From an uncultured Prevotellaceae bacterium (GTDB lineage: Bacteria; Bacteroidota; Bacteroidia; Bacteroidales; Bacteroidaceae): 32,987 nucleotides of DNA. The stretch lies in NCBI GenBank assembly GCA_902776545.1, contig CACYQO010000027.1:1-32987 (forward strand), in the 5' to 3' direction. Of this stretch, positions 7,685-16,233 are shown in pieces. Made by a program: the position numbers and the translations under genes. Within the stretch, counting starts at the first letter, position 1. Every line of letters starts with the position of its first letter. The notes beneath the pieces were generated by a model that saw only the letters and a program-made list of their open reading frames with translations, did no database searches and was not told the DNA's origin.

Positions 7685-8076
7685 CCAACGTATTTCAGGA
7701 AATCATAATAATCGTAAATATAGTCATCCTCCTCATAATGTTCTGAAGCCAACACCAGACAAACTGCACCTGAGGAGAAATCATCAAGCGTACGCCAGGT
7801 ATTTACATCGATCAGAAGCCCCTGCCACGGATGATTCAGCAGTATTGTCTTATGTTCGTAGCCGTTGTCGAGGGTGACATTGAACGAACCGTTCAGGGCG
7901 ATGACGAACTGTTTCAGTCGCTTGTGGGCATGGCCGCCACGACTCTCACCACCAGGCACGTCATATACCCAATAGGCCCGTTTGATGTCGAACGGCACTA
8001 TCGCCTGAGCCTCTGCAAACGTCAGGTTGCCACGAGGATCCGTTATCTTAGGCAGGTCTATCAACTTTATCTCCAT
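7672..8076 (-). CDS. FdtA/QdtA-family dTDP-4-keto-6-deoxyglucose 3,4-ketoisomerase
   Basis: The protein has 134 residues and a single cupin domain of the WxcM-like type. The hallmark RGGHAHK at 46-52 holds the catalytic histidines, and the FVIALNGSFNVTL and NTWRTLDDFSSGAVCLVLASEHY strands complete the barrel. These enzymes move the keto group from C4 to C3 of dTDP-4-keto-6-deoxyglucose, made by RfbB from the same operon. Whether the product has galacto (FdtA) or gluco (QdtA) configuration cannot be told from sequence by eye. It starts 4 bp after purT ends and overlaps the acyltransferase start by 13 bp. Confidence 0.92.
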   Translation of the reverse strand: MEIKLIDLPKITDPRGNLTFAEAQAIVPFDIKRAYWVYDVPGGESRGGHAHKRLKQFVIALNGSFNVTLDNGYEHKTILLNHPWQGLLIDVNTWRTLDDFSSGAVCLVLASEHYEEDDYIYDYYDFLKYVGCSK

Positions 8077-8080
8077 ACTA

Positions 8081-9283
8081 TCACCTCAGCTTCGCATAAG
8101 GATCTGTGCCGAGGACAGTCTTGGCCAGACGCTTGGCCTTGTCGCGGAGGGCGGTGGTATCATCGCCGACCTCGCCGTAGCAGAGCACGACACCCATACG
8201 ACGACCCTTGTGAGCCTCGGGCTTGCCGAAGATGCGGATACGGGTACGATCCTCCTTCAAGGCATCGACAAAATTGTAGTCGAGCAGTGAACGATCGACA
8301 GGCGTAGAAGCCTCCTTCGGCGAAAGAATCACTGCCGAAGCACCAGCATGTTCGAGGTGGATGCCTGCGATGGGCAGACCCAGCACGGCACGCAGATGGA
8401 GTTCGAACTCTGAGAGGTTGATGGTATGACCGAGTGTCACCATACCTGTGTCGTGTGGACGTGGTGAGAGTTCCGAGAAGATTACCTCTCCCTGCTTCGT
8501 CAGGAAGAACTCCACCCCCCAGATACCTGCACCTGTCAAGGCCTTCGTCACCTTATCTGCCATCATTTGAGCCTGTTGCAGAGCCACATCAGAAATCTTA
8601 TACGGCTGCCACGACTCACGATAGTCACCCGATTTCTGCACATGTCCGATGGGTGGGCAGAATAACGTGGGCCATCCGTGCTGCTGAGTCACCGTCAGAA
8701 GGGTGAACTCTGAGTCGAAGTCGATGAATTCCTCGATGATAACTTCCTTCACATCACCACGACTTCCTTCCATCGCCTCCTTGAAGGCCTGTTCCAGTTC
8801 GCCGTCGTTATGAACATAGCTCTGTCCATGACCAGATGAAGACATCAGCGGTTTCACCACGCAGGGGAAGCCGATCTCATCGGCAGCAGCCTTGAACTCT
8901 TCGAAGGTCTTGGCATAGAAATACTTAGCCGTACGCAAACCCAGTTCCTTGGCAGCGAGATCGCGGATGGCACGACGGTTCATCGTGTAGTTCACGGCAC
9001 GGGCAGAAGGAACAACCTGAATGCCCTGCTCCTCGAACTTGAAGAGACGCTCCGTGCGGATGGCCTCAATCTCAGGTACAATGATGTCAGGCTTGTGCTT
9101 ATTGACCACAGCCTCCAGAGCATCGCCGTCAAGCATCGAGAACACCTCACGCTCGTCAGCCACCTGCATGGCTGGGGCATTGTCATAACGGTCACAGGCA
9201 ATCACGTATTGTCCTGCACGCATGGCGGCAATCACGAACTCCTTACCGAGTTCTCCTGAGCCTAAAAGCAAGATCTTCTTCAT
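8081..9283 (-). CDS. purT: Formate-dependent phosphoribosylglycinamide formyltransferase PurT
   Basis: The protein has 400 residues and an ATP-grasp fold. It has a Rossmann-like start ([15 protein letters not shown]), [10 protein letters not shown] at 71-80 for GAR binding, the ATP-grasp loop SSSGHGQS at 148-155, and the metal-binding [19 protein letters not shown] segment. It makes formyl-GAR from formate, ATP and GAR in purine synthesis. It lies between rfbB (5-bp gap) and fdtA (4-bp gap), an odd place for a purine gene. It is full length with all expected motifs, so it is very probably true PurT rather than a sugar-modifying paralogue. Confidence 0.95.
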   Translation of the reverse strand: MKKILLLGSGELGKEFVIAAMRAGQYVIACDRYDNAPAMQVADEREVFSMLDGDALEAVVNKHKPDIIVPEIEAIRTERLFKFEEQGIQVVPSARAVNYTMNRRAIRDLAAKELGLRTAKYFYAKTFEEFKAAADEIGFPCVVKPLMSSSGHGQSYVHNDGELEQAFKEAMEGSRGDVKEVIIEEFIDFDSEFTLLTVTQQHGWPTLFCPPIGHVQKSGDYRESWQPYKISDVALQQAQMMADKVTKALTGAGIWGVEFFLTKQGEVIFSELSPRPHDTGMVTLGHTINLSEFELHLRAVLGLPIAGIHLEHAGASAVILSPKEASTPVDRSLLDYNFVDALKEDRTRIRIFGKPEAHKGRRMGVVLCYGEVGDDTTALRDKAKRLAKTVLGTDPYAKLR

Positions 9284-9288
9284 AACGA

Positions 9289-10422
9289 TTATCGGTTTGC
9301 GTACATATTATCATAATACTTCTGATAGTCACCGGAGGTCACGTTGTCCAGCCACTCCTGGTTGTCGAGATACCAGCGGACGGTCTTCTCGATGCCCTCC
9401 TCAAACTGCAGACTGGGCTCCCAACCTAGCTCTTTCTGCAACTTTGTAGAGTCGATGGCATAGCGCAGGTCATGGCCGGCACGGTCTGTAACGAAGGTGA
9501 TGAGATCCATATCCTCGCCTTCCTTACGTCCCAGCAGACGGTCGACGGTCTTGATGACCACCTTGATGATGTCGATGTTCTTCCACTCGTTGAAACCGCC
9601 GATGTTATAAGTGTCGGCAATCTTACCCTCATGGAAAATAAGGTCGATGGCGCGGGCATGATCCTCAACAAACAGCCAGTCGCGTACATTCTCACCCTTG
9701 CCATAGACGGGCAACGGCTTGCGATGGCGGATGTTATTGATAAACAGCGGAATCAGTTTCTCGGGGAACTGATAAGGACCGTAGTTGTTCGAGCAGTTTG
9801 TCACGACGACGGGCATACCATAAGTATCATGATAAGCACGGACAAAATGATCTGAAGAAGCCTTCGCTGCTGAATAAGGTGAATGCGGGTTGTACTTCGT
9901 GGTCTCCAGGAAGAACTTGTCACCGTATGCCAGATGATGCTCTGCACTCGATGCCGTCGTAGTAAACGGAGGTTCGATACCCTCGGGATGTGTCAGTTCA
10001 AGAGCGCCATACACCTCATCGGTAGAGATGTGATAGAAGCGCTTGCCCTCGTACTTCTCCGGCAGAGACTCCCAATAGAGTTTCGCAGCCTGCAATAACG
10101 ACAGCGTACCCATCACATTGGTCTTGGCAAAGGTGAAGGGATCTTTGATGGAACGGTCCACGTGACTCTCTGCAGCGAGGTGGATGATGCCATCGACCTT
10201 CTTGTCCTGCATCAGCTTGTAAAAAGCATCGAAGTCGCAGATGTCCATCTTCACAAACTCGTAGTTAGGTGCCTTCTCAATGTCCTTGAGGTTTGCCAAG
10301 TTGCCGGCATATGTCAACTTGTCGAGGTTAATGACGTGATACTCGGGATACTTGTTCACGAACAGACGAACAACATGGGAGCCAATAAAACCTGCTCCAC
10401 CAGTAATGACGATTGTTTTCAT
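9289..10422 (-). CDS. rfbB: dTDP-glucose 4,6-dehydratase
   Basis: The protein has 377 residues and is an extended short-chain dehydrogenase. It has the NAD-binding GGAGFIGS at 8-15, STDEVYG at 133-139 with the catalytic Asp-Glu pair, and the YxxxK pair Tyr183/Lys187. It converts dTDP-glucose to dTDP-4-keto-6-deoxyglucose, the common precursor for rhamnose and for the 3-amino sugars implied downstream. rmlA, rmlC and rmlD are not in the window. It is somewhat longer than the usual ~350 residues because of extra loops around 140-178. It starts 3 bp after the small membrane-protein gene. Confidence 0.97.
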   Translation of the reverse strand: MKTIVITGGAGFIGSHVVRLFVNKYPEYHVINLDKLTYAGNLANLKDIEKAPNYEFVKMDICDFDAFYKLMQDKKVDGIIHLAAESHVDRSIKDPFTFAKTNVMGTLSLLQAAKLYWESLPEKYEGKRFYHISTDEVYGALELTHPEGIEPPFTTTASSAEHHLAYGDKFFLETTKYNPHSPYSAAKASSDHFVRAYHDTYGMPVVVTNCSNNYGPYQFPEKLIPLFINNIRHRKPLPVYGKGENVRDWLFVEDHARAIDLIFHEGKIADTYNIGGFNEWKNIDIIKVVIKTVDRLLGRKEGEDMDLITFVTDRAGHDLRYAIDSTKLQKELGWEPSLQFEEGIEKTVRWYLDNQEWLDNVTSGDYQKYYDNMYANR

Positions 10423-10425
10423 TTT

Positions 10426-10587
10426 CTATTTTGTTTTAATTATCTGAATTATTTTCTTTATTAAAAAGACTGCTAAAACCACAGCCGCTATGACAAACAG
10501 AGGCATATAATTCTGCAGGTCGTTGTCTATGAACTGATTGAGACCCTGCATAATTCCCTTGCCCAGTGTCTGCATAAATTCCATCAT
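10426..10587 (-). CDS. 53-aa single-pass membrane protein
   Basis: A short frame from the ATG at 10587 to TAG at 10426-10428 starts MMEFMQTLGKGIMQGLNQFI. It has an amphipathic first half, a hydrophobic span at about 29-43 (MPLFVIAAVVLAVFL) and a basic tail (KKIIQIIKTK), so the tail is probably cytoplasmic. Its ATG overlaps the upstream phosphoesterase stop as ATGA, and it ends 3 bp before the rfbB ATG. This exact coupling on both sides is strong support for translation. I do not recognise a family. A role as a small membrane partner or regulator is only a guess. Confidence 0.75.
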   Translation of the reverse strand: MMEFMQTLGKGIMQGLNQFIDNDLQNYMPLFVIAAVVLAVFLIKKIIQIIKTK

Positions 10588-11081
10588 ACATTTTTCCCCA
10601 GCGTTATCACTTCCATATCCTTAAACACCTTTCCTTCGATAGTCAGGCGGACGAGGGTTCTCTCCTTATGCCAGCCTTGAAGACCGGCAGCACCAGGATT
10701 GATATGCAGCAGTCCTAACGTCTTGTCGTATTTCACTTTCAGAATATGTGAATGACCTGCCACAAAGAGCTGCGGGGGATTGGCAAAGAGTGTCGAACGC
10801 ACGCTGAAGTCATAGTTGCCGGGATAGCCGCCGATATGTTTGATGAGCACATCGACATCCTCGCACTTGAACCGGTTCAATTCACGGTACATCAGCCGCA
10901 GGTCTCCGCCGTCACAGTTACCATAGACAGCCCTGAACGGACGGAAGGCAGCCAGTTTCTCTGCCACCTCCACATTACCGATATCGCCTGCATGCCAAAT
11001 CTCGTCACAGGGTTCGAAGTAGTGCAGGTACTTCTCGTCCCAATAGCTGTGCGTATCACTCAATATGCCTATCTTCTTCAT
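10584..11081 (-). CDS. YfcE/MJ0936-family metallophosphoesterase
   Basis: The protein has 165 residues from the ATG at 11081, which shares its A with the upstream stop (TGATG); a GTG one codon earlier is possible. The calcineurin-like metal ligands are present in order: SDTH (near 8), GDIGN, GNCDGG, and GHSHI near residue 110, followed by NPGAAG. Such enzymes hydrolyse phosphodiesters in vitro, and their natural substrates are mostly unknown. It is translationally coupled to the kinase-like gene before it and to the 53-aa membrane protein after it. Confidence 0.93.
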   Translation of the reverse strand: MKKIGILSDTHSYWDEKYLHYFEPCDEIWHAGDIGNVEVAEKLAAFRPFRAVYGNCDGGDLRLMYRELNRFKCEDVDVLIKHIGGYPGNYDFSVRSTLFANPPQLFVAGHSHILKVKYDKTLGLLHINPGAAGLQGWHKERTLVRLTIEGKVFKDMEVITLGKNV

Positions 11082-11695
11082 CACTTAAACCGTTTACGGA
11101 TAAACTCGGCAATAATCTTCTCCGACTCCACCAGTCCCAACACGCCGGAATCGATGCAGAGGTCGTAACTCTCGGCTGCCCCCCACTTCTTACCCGTATA
11201 GTAATTATAGTAGGCAGCACGGTCAGACTCCTTCTGTTCGATGAACTTCCGGGCTGCATCGTGGTCGAGGTGCTGTTTGTTCATGATCTGATCGATGCGA
11301 TATTTCATCGAGGCGGTGATAAAGACATTCACCGTATTGGGGAAGTCGCGCAGCACATAGTCAGCACAACGGCCTACAAACACACATGATCCCTCCTTGG
11401 CCGCCTTCTGGATGGCATCGCTCTGGAACTGAAAGAGACTCTCTTGCGAGAAGTTCGTCTTATACATACTGCCACCGCTGATGTGCGAGGTCTGTATATT
11501 GAACAGTCCCTTGAAGAAACCCTTCTTCTCGTCGTTCTGTTCGAAGAACTTCTCACTGAATCCGCTCTCCTTAGCCGCCAAATTCATGATTTCCTTGTCG
11601 TAGTACTTCGCCTGAAAATCGAGCGCGAGCATCCTTCCGATGTCGTGTCCCCCGCTTCCAAGCTGCCTTCCTACATTGATGATAATATGCTTCAT
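11081..11695 (-). CDS. Cytidylate kinase-like protein
   Basis: The protein has 204 residues from the ATG at 11695, chosen because it overlaps the MATE stop as ATGA. The N-terminus IIINVGRQLGSGGHDIGR is a modified P-loop as in the Cytidylate_kin2 family (GSGG in place of GxxGxGKS). CVFVGRCADYVLRD and an RxxxI lid-like segment follow. The family is widespread in Bacteroidota and clostridia, but activity is seldom tested. This genome's true cytidylate kinase is probably elsewhere. The place in the operon gives no clear clue. Confidence 0.88.
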   Translation of the reverse strand: MKHIIINVGRQLGSGGHDIGRMLALDFQAKYYDKEIMNLAAKESGFSEKFFEQNDEKKGFFKGLFNIQTSHISGGSMYKTNFSQESLFQFQSDAIQKAAKEGSCVFVGRCADYVLRDFPNTVNVFITASMKYRIDQIMNKQHLDHDAARKFIEQKESDRAAYYNYYTGKKWGAAESYDLCIDSGVLGLVESEKIIAEFIRKRFK

Positions 11696-13038
11696 GAGTG
11701 TTTGATTTTTTTCATATACCATATCAGCATGGGAATCGTCATCGCAAACGATCCGAAGTCACTGGCGGGCATCGCATACCACACACCATCCAGATCCCAT
11801 AACAAGGGGAACACGTATGCCATCGGCAACAACAGGAAGAGTTGTCGCGAGAGCGAGAGGAAGATGCTTACTTTCACCTTTCCGATGCACTGGAAGAAAT
11901 TAGTGATGGTAGCCTGTGAACCGACAACGAAGAACACCAGCATATCGAGTTTGATGCCCTTTGCAGCGAGGTCAAGCAACGTCGCATCTGTCGTAAAGAT
12001 ACGGGCTATCTGCCTTGGGAAAAGCATCGAGAGTCCCCACCCCACCAACAGGATGGCCGTAGCACAGGCAATCGCTAACCACAGACAACGGAACATACGG
12101 TCGAACTTCACAGCACCGTAATTATAACCCACAATTGGCTGCATACCCTGGGTGATACCGATGACGAACATGAAGAACACCATCACCACGGAGTTGGCTA
12201 TCGAATAGGCACCCACGGCCATATCACCGCCATAGCGCACAAACTGGTTGTTCATGAAGATCACGATAATGCAGCTGGTGGCATTCATCAGGAAGGGGGA
12301 TATGCCAATGCTGATGATATTCCTCACCAAAACACCTTTCAACTTATAGATGCCCCGTTTCAAGTGCAGCAGTTCTTTCGGATTGGAGAATATCCACATC
12401 TGCCAGCAGAGCGCCATCGACTGAGAACTGATTGTTGCCAATGCCGCACCGCGGATACCCCAGCGGAACCACCACACGAAGGCGATGACCAACAACACAT
12501 TCATGCCCACTGTAAACAATGTGGCATACATCGCATGACGGGGTTTGCCCGCTGCTCGCAGCACGGCATTCATACCGAAGTACATGTGAGTGACCATATT
12601 GCCCAGCAGAATCACAATCATGAACTCACGGGCATAAGGCAGTGTCACCTCAGAAGCTCCGAAGAAAAGCAGGATCGGGTCGAGGAACACCAGACTGACC
12701 AACATAAACAAGAATCCGATGATCAGGTTCAAGGTGACTGTATTGCCTAACAGATGCTCAGCCGTCTGATAGTCCTTCTGTCCCAGTTTCACACTGATAC
12801 ACGTCGAAGAGCCCACACCCACCGCAGCACCGAAAGCAGCACTCAGGTTCATAAATGGGAACGTGATGCCCAGACCCGCAATGGCTTCCGGACCCACAAT
12901 CTGACCAATCATGGCACGGTCGATGATGTTGTAGAGACTCGAAGCCGTCATCGCTACGATAGCGGGCAGGGCATACTGCCAAAGCAGTTGTCCTACGGGC
13001 TTCTGACCCAGTTCAAGTGCGGCTTGCTTATTGTCCAT
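11692..13038 (-). CDS. MATE-family efflux transporter
   Basis: The protein has 448 residues from the ATG at 13038; the frame is open to a TTG at 13068, but that lies in the promoter. About 12 membrane spans form two six-helix bundles. The opening (ALPAIVAMTASSLYNIIDRAMIGQ...VGPEAIAGLGITFPF) is a typical MATE/DinF first half, and VGYNYGA marks the loop of the second bundle. It exports cationic compounds using Na+ or H+. It is the first gene of the nine-gene operon and overlaps the next one by 4 bp. A lipid- or glycan-linked substrate is conceivable given the sugar genes, but nothing in the sequence decides it. Confidence 0.93.
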   Translation of the reverse strand: MDNKQAALELGQKPVGQLLWQYALPAIVAMTASSLYNIIDRAMIGQIVGPEAIAGLGITFPFMNLSAAFGAAVGVGSSTCISVKLGQKDYQTAEHLLGNTVTLNLIIGFLFMLVSLVFLDPILLFFGASEVTLPYAREFMIVILLGNMVTHMYFGMNAVLRAAGKPRHAMYATLFTVGMNVLLVIAFVWWFRWGIRGAALATISSQSMALCWQMWIFSNPKELLHLKRGIYKLKGVLVRNIISIGISPFLMNATSCIIVIFMNNQFVRYGGDMAVGAYSIANSVVMVFFMFVIGITQGMQPIVGYNYGAVKFDRMFRCLWLAIACATAILLVGWGLSMLFPRQIARIFTTDATLLDLAAKGIKLDMLVFFVVGSQATITNFFQCIGKVKVSIFLSLSRQLFLLLPMAYVFPLLWDLDGVWYAMPASDFGSFAMTIPMLIWYMKKIKHS

Positions 13039-13065
13039 ATCCTCTTGTTTCTCTCTAAAACGGTG

Positions 13066-13073
13066 CAAAGGTA
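13066..13073 (-). promoter_or_regulatory. -7 element of the nine-gene dTDP-sugar operon
   Basis: TACCTTTG on the minus strand is an exact TAnnTTTG match, with a predicted start near 13061 and a ~23-nt leader to the MATE ATG. Its -33 position falls in the AAAAGTG repeat shared with the divergent promoter. Confidence 0.7.
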
Positions 13074-13080
13074 ATAAAAA

Positions 13081-13100
13081 AAAGTGAAAAGTGAATAGTG
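13081..13100. repeat. AAAAGTG repeat between divergent promoters
   Basis: AAAGTGAAAAGTGAATAGTG is three heptamer-spaced GTG units. It occupies the place where the -33 elements of both divergent promoters should be. Confidence 0.6.
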
Positions 13101-13116
13101 TTATCCATTTTTTTTA

Positions 13117-13124
13117 TACCTTTG
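13117..13124 (+). promoter_or_regulatory. -7 element of the subtilase gene
   Basis: TACCTTTG on the plus strand gives a predicted start around 13128-13130, only 3-5 nt before the ATG at 13133. The 43 bp between this and the divergent -7 element leaves both -33 regions overlapping. Confidence 0.65.
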
Positions 13125-13132
13125 CACTCGGA

Positions 13133-14587
13133 ATGTGTTTTAACTGCCTATTCAGACTTATAACCTGCCTGTTGGTCGCCGTCATCTGTCAGATACCGTC
13201 CAACGTGAGTGCCAGTACCAGAAAGAAGTATCCTGGCGGGAAATGTTATATCTGGCGCTACACGCTGAAAGACAAGCAGGGTTCCCCCCACTCTCTCGAA
13301 CATCCGGGCCGCTGGCTGTCGCATAAAGCCGTCGAACGCCGTAAACGTCAGGGAATCGCCTTAGATTCCACCGACTTACCCGTCAGCGCCAAATACCTGC
13401 GGCAGATAGAGAACAGTCTCAGCCAACGGCAGCAGGGAGAGAGACGTTCAAAGGCAGAATGGGTTATCGTCGGCACCAGCCGGTGGAACAACACCGTCCT
13501 CGTACGTTCCAACGACACCACCTTATTACGACATCTGGCCACACTTGACTGCATCACCCAATCCCAGTGTGTATGGACATCCCCCGATTCTATCGACCGT
13601 TACGTCAAACATACCTATCACGAGACTTTCAACCCTTGGGACAGCATCAAGGGTGTGACCTACGGTAACGGCAAGGATCAGTTGGAGATGCTCCAAGGAC
13701 AGCGTCTGCACAACATCGGACTCCGGGGTAAAGGCATGACGATTGCCGTGCTCGACGGGGGATTCCAGAATGTCAATGTCATCCCTGCCTTTATGCGGGG
13801 AAACATCATCGGCACCAAGGACTTCGTCTATCCCAACAGTCCTTTCTTCTATCAGGAGACAGACCACGGCACGAAGGTGCTCTCTGCGATGGCTGCCAAC
13901 GTACCAAACGTACTCATCGGTACCGCCCCTGAAGCTCGCTACTGGCTGTTGCGCTGTGAAGACCAACAGACGGAACAGCCCGTAGAGGAAGACTACTGGG
14001 CGATGGCTGCAGAATTTGCCGACTCCGCTGGTGTCGACATTATCAATTCCAGTCTTGGCTACAACGACTACGACAGCATCCCAGACTACTACCACCAGCG
14101 AGATCTCGACGGACAGACGGCACTCATCAGTCGCACGGCCTCGATGCTGGCAAAGAAAGGCATTATCCTCGTCAACTCGGCAGGAAACAGTGGCATGGGT
14201 CCCTGGAAGAAGATTTCCTTCCCTGCCGATGCCTACGACATTCTCACCGTAGGCGCTGTGAACATGGAGAAGAAAAACGCCCCTTTCAGTGGTGTCGGAC
14301 CTACTCAGGATGGCCGTGTGAAGCCAGATGTCATGGCACTCGGCAGTCCGGCATCGCTCATCTCTGGCCGTGGCAGCATCATCAGAGACATGGGCACCTC
14401 ATTCTCCACGCCACTGGTGGCGGGCCTTGTCGCCTGTCTGTGGCAGGCCCTGCCTGAGAAGACTGCCTTGGAAATCATCGAACTGGTAAGACAGACTGGC
14501 AGTAATGCCAAAGATCCTGACAATATCTTCGGCTACGGCATCCCCAACTTCTGGCGAGCCTATATGATCGGAAAGGCAGGGAAATGA
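13133..14587 (+). CDS. Secreted subtilisin-like serine peptidase (S8)
   Basis: The protein has 484 residues from the ATG at 13133. A longer frame from 13091 begins upstream of the promoter and is rejected. A hydrophobic signal peptide (residues ~5-27, ending VSA) precedes a ~190-residue propeptide-like region. The catalytic domain shows Asp208 (AVLDGGF), His245 (TDHGTKV), the oxyanion Asn352 (SAGNSG) and Ser423 (GTSFSTPLVAG). It ends without a recognisable sorting domain, so it is probably periplasmic or released. Its stop overlaps the xseA start (ATGA), linking a peptidase with a DNA nuclease in one transcript. The leader looks almost absent. Confidence 0.92.
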   Translation: MCFNCLFRLITCLLVAVICQIPSNVSASTRKKYPGGKCYIWRYTLKDKQGSPHSLEHPGRWLSHKAVERRKRQGIALDSTDLPVSAKYLRQIENSLSQRQQGERRSKAEWVIVGTSRWNNTVLVRSNDTTLLRHLATLDCITQSQCVWTSPDSIDRYVKHTYHETFNPWDSIKGVTYGNGKDQLEMLQGQRLHNIGLRGKGMTIAVLDGGFQNVNVIPAFMRGNIIGTKDFVYPNSPFFYQETDHGTKVLSAMAANVPNVLIGTAPEARYWLLRCEDQQTEQPVEEDYWAMAAEFADSAGVDIINSSLGYNDYDSIPDYYHQRDLDGQTALISRTASMLAKKGIILVNSAGNSGMGPWKKISFPADAYDILTVGAVNMEKKNAPFSGVGPTQDGRVKPDVMALGSPASLISGRGSIIRDMGTSFSTPLVAGLVACLWQALPEKTALEIIELVRQTGSNAKDPDNIFGYGIPNFWRAYMIGKAGK

Positions 14588-15915
14588 GTAGTAGTAAAAA
14601 AATAGTGACCCTTTACGAGCTTAATCGCCTGGTGAGCAAGGTGATTGAGAGCGAGATGCCCAGTGAATATTGGGTAGAGGCAGAACTGTCGGAATGTCGA
14701 GAATCTCGCGGTCACTGCTATATGGAACTCATTCAGAAAGACGAGCGCACCGCTACGCCTATCGCCAAAGCCTCAGCCAAATGCTGGGCCAACAAATGGA
14801 TGCTCATCCGCCCTGGCTTTGAACGCACCACCGGGCAACGGCTCCATGCAGGAATGAAGGTGCTGTTGAAAGTCTTTGCTCAGTTCCACGAGGCCTACGG
14901 ATTCTCATGGATCGTCACCGATATCGACCCCACCTACACCCTGGGTGACATGGCCCGAAAACGTCAGGAAATTATCCGACAACTGAAAGAAGAAGGCGTC
15001 TTCGATTTACAGAAGGAACTGCAACTTCCGCTCTTCTGTCAGCGCATCGCCGTCATCAGCAGCGAAACAGCCGCTGGCTATGGTGACTTCTGCAATCAGC
15101 TCGCCGACAATCCCTACGGTTTCCAGTTCCAAACCCGCCTTTTCCCCGCCATCATGCAGGGCGAAGGAGTAGAGCAGAGTATCATCAATGCCCTCGGGAG
15201 GATCTTTTCAGAGTACTCTGATGATTCAGAGGACTCAGACATTCCTTTCGACTGCGTCGTTATTATAAGAGGTGGTGGTGCCACGAGCGACATGAGTGGT
15301 TTCGACACCCTCGCTCTGGCAGAGAATGTCGCTAATTTCCCCCTGCCCATCATCACAGGCATCGGTCACGACCGCGACGAGAGCATCCTCGATATGGTCT
15401 CCCACATCCGGGTAAAGACCCCCACCGCCGCTGCAGCCCTACTCATAGACCACCTGAAGACCGTGCTCGATGTCATCAACGACGCCCAAGAACAAATAAT
15501 ACGATTAGCACAGCAGAAACTGACTTCTCATAAGTCACGGCTTTCCACCTTTGCAGAGATATTGCCCAGACTCTTCACAAACGTGAAAACCCGTCAGGAG
15601 GCCCGTCTTGACAGTCTCAACAGCCGCATGACAACCGCCATCAGACAAAGCATCATCACACAACAGTCATTGATCAATGCCCTGGAAGTGAAAATGCCGA
15701 TTATCCTCGACCGTCGCCTGATGGCTGAGCAGCATCGTCTGCAACTCATCGAGGAGAAGACCAAGAGTCTCGATCCTGCCCTGCTCCTCAAGCGCGGTTA
15801 CAGCATCACTCTGCACAACGGCAAGGCTGTCCGCTCCCCTCAACAACTACAATCCGGCGACGAGATCGAGACCCGCCTCGCCAACGGCACTCTCCGCTCC
15901 ACCGTCATCAAATAA
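14584..15915 (+). CDS. xseA: Exodeoxyribonuclease VII large subunit
   Basis: The protein has 443 residues. An N-terminal OB fold (EYWVEAELSECRESRGHCYMEL) is followed by the catalytic core with VISSETAAGYGDFCNQL and VVIIRGGGATSDMSGFD, then ITGIGHDRDESILD, and a long coiled-coil region to ~400. It cuts single-stranded DNA into acid-soluble fragments together with several XseB subunits. An acidic insert (SEYSDDSEDSDIP, near 210) lies in a loop. The ATG overlaps the peptidase stop by four bases. xseB follows after 40 bp. Confidence 0.96.
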   Translation: MSSSKKIVTLYELNRLVSKVIESEMPSEYWVEAELSECRESRGHCYMELIQKDERTATPIAKASAKCWANKWMLIRPGFERTTGQRLHAGMKVLLKVFAQFHEAYGFSWIVTDIDPTYTLGDMARKRQEIIRQLKEEGVFDLQKELQLPLFCQRIAVISSETAAGYGDFCNQLADNPYGFQFQTRLFPAIMQGEGVEQSIINALGRIFSEYSDDSEDSDIPFDCVVIIRGGGATSDMSGFDTLALAENVANFPLPIITGIGHDRDESILDMVSHIRVKTPTAAAALLIDHLKTVLDVINDAQEQIIRLAQQKLTSHKSRLSTFAEILPRLFTNVKTRQEARLDSLNSRMTTAIRQSIITQQSLINALEVKMPIILDRRLMAEQHRLQLIEEKTKSLDPALLLKRGYSITLHNGKAVRSPQQLQSGDEIETRLANGTLRSTVIK

Positions 15916-15955
15916 TTATGTTCTTATGTCCTTCTGTCTAAAAAATTAAGTTACT

Positions 15956-16150
15956 ATGTCAAAAGAAGAGATCAAATACGAAGCCGCCTTTGCGGAATTA
16001 CAGTCCATCGTCAACAAGATGGAGAACGACGAACTCGACATCGATCAGCTGTCGGAACAGTTGAAGCGCGCTCAGGAACTCATCAAGCTCTGCAAGGACA
16101 AACTGACCAAGACCGACGAGGAAATCAAGAAAATCCTTGCCGAAAAGTAA
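15956..16150 (+). CDS. xseB: Exodeoxyribonuclease VII small subunit
   Basis: The protein has 64 residues and is all helical: YEAAFAELQSIVNKMENDEL, then LSEQLKRAQELIKLCKDKL. This is the standard XseB helical hairpin, of normal length. It binds along the XseA coiled coil and controls nuclease activity. Its stop codon sits in the loop of an 8-bp perfect stem (16139-16159). Confidence 0.95.
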   Translation: MSKEEIKYEAAFAELQSIVNKMENDELDIDQLSEQLKRAQELIKLCKDKLTKTDEEIKKILAEK

Positions 16151-16159
16151 GTTTTCGGC
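16139..16159 (+). other. Stem-loop enclosing the xseB stop codon
   Basis: GCCGAAAA (16139-16146) pairs perfectly with TTTTCGGC (16152-16159), and the 5-nt loop GTAAG contains the TAA stop. No T-tract follows on the plus strand, so this is not a standard terminator. It may block 3' decay or slow read-through into ilvE. Confidence 0.5.
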
Positions 16160-16167
16160 TAAAAATG

Positions 16168-16198
16168 TTGTGAATGTGACACGAATTGTGTACTTTTG
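16168..16198 (+). promoter_or_regulatory. ilvE promoter (-33/-7)
   Basis: TTG at 16168-16170 and TACTTTTG at 16191-16198 are 20 bp apart, fitting the Bacteroidota consensus. The start would be near 16202, giving a leader of about 32 nt to the ATG at 16234. Confidence 0.75.
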
Positions 16199-16233
16199 CA
16201 AACTGAATCGAAACTTTAACAAACAAAAGAGAT

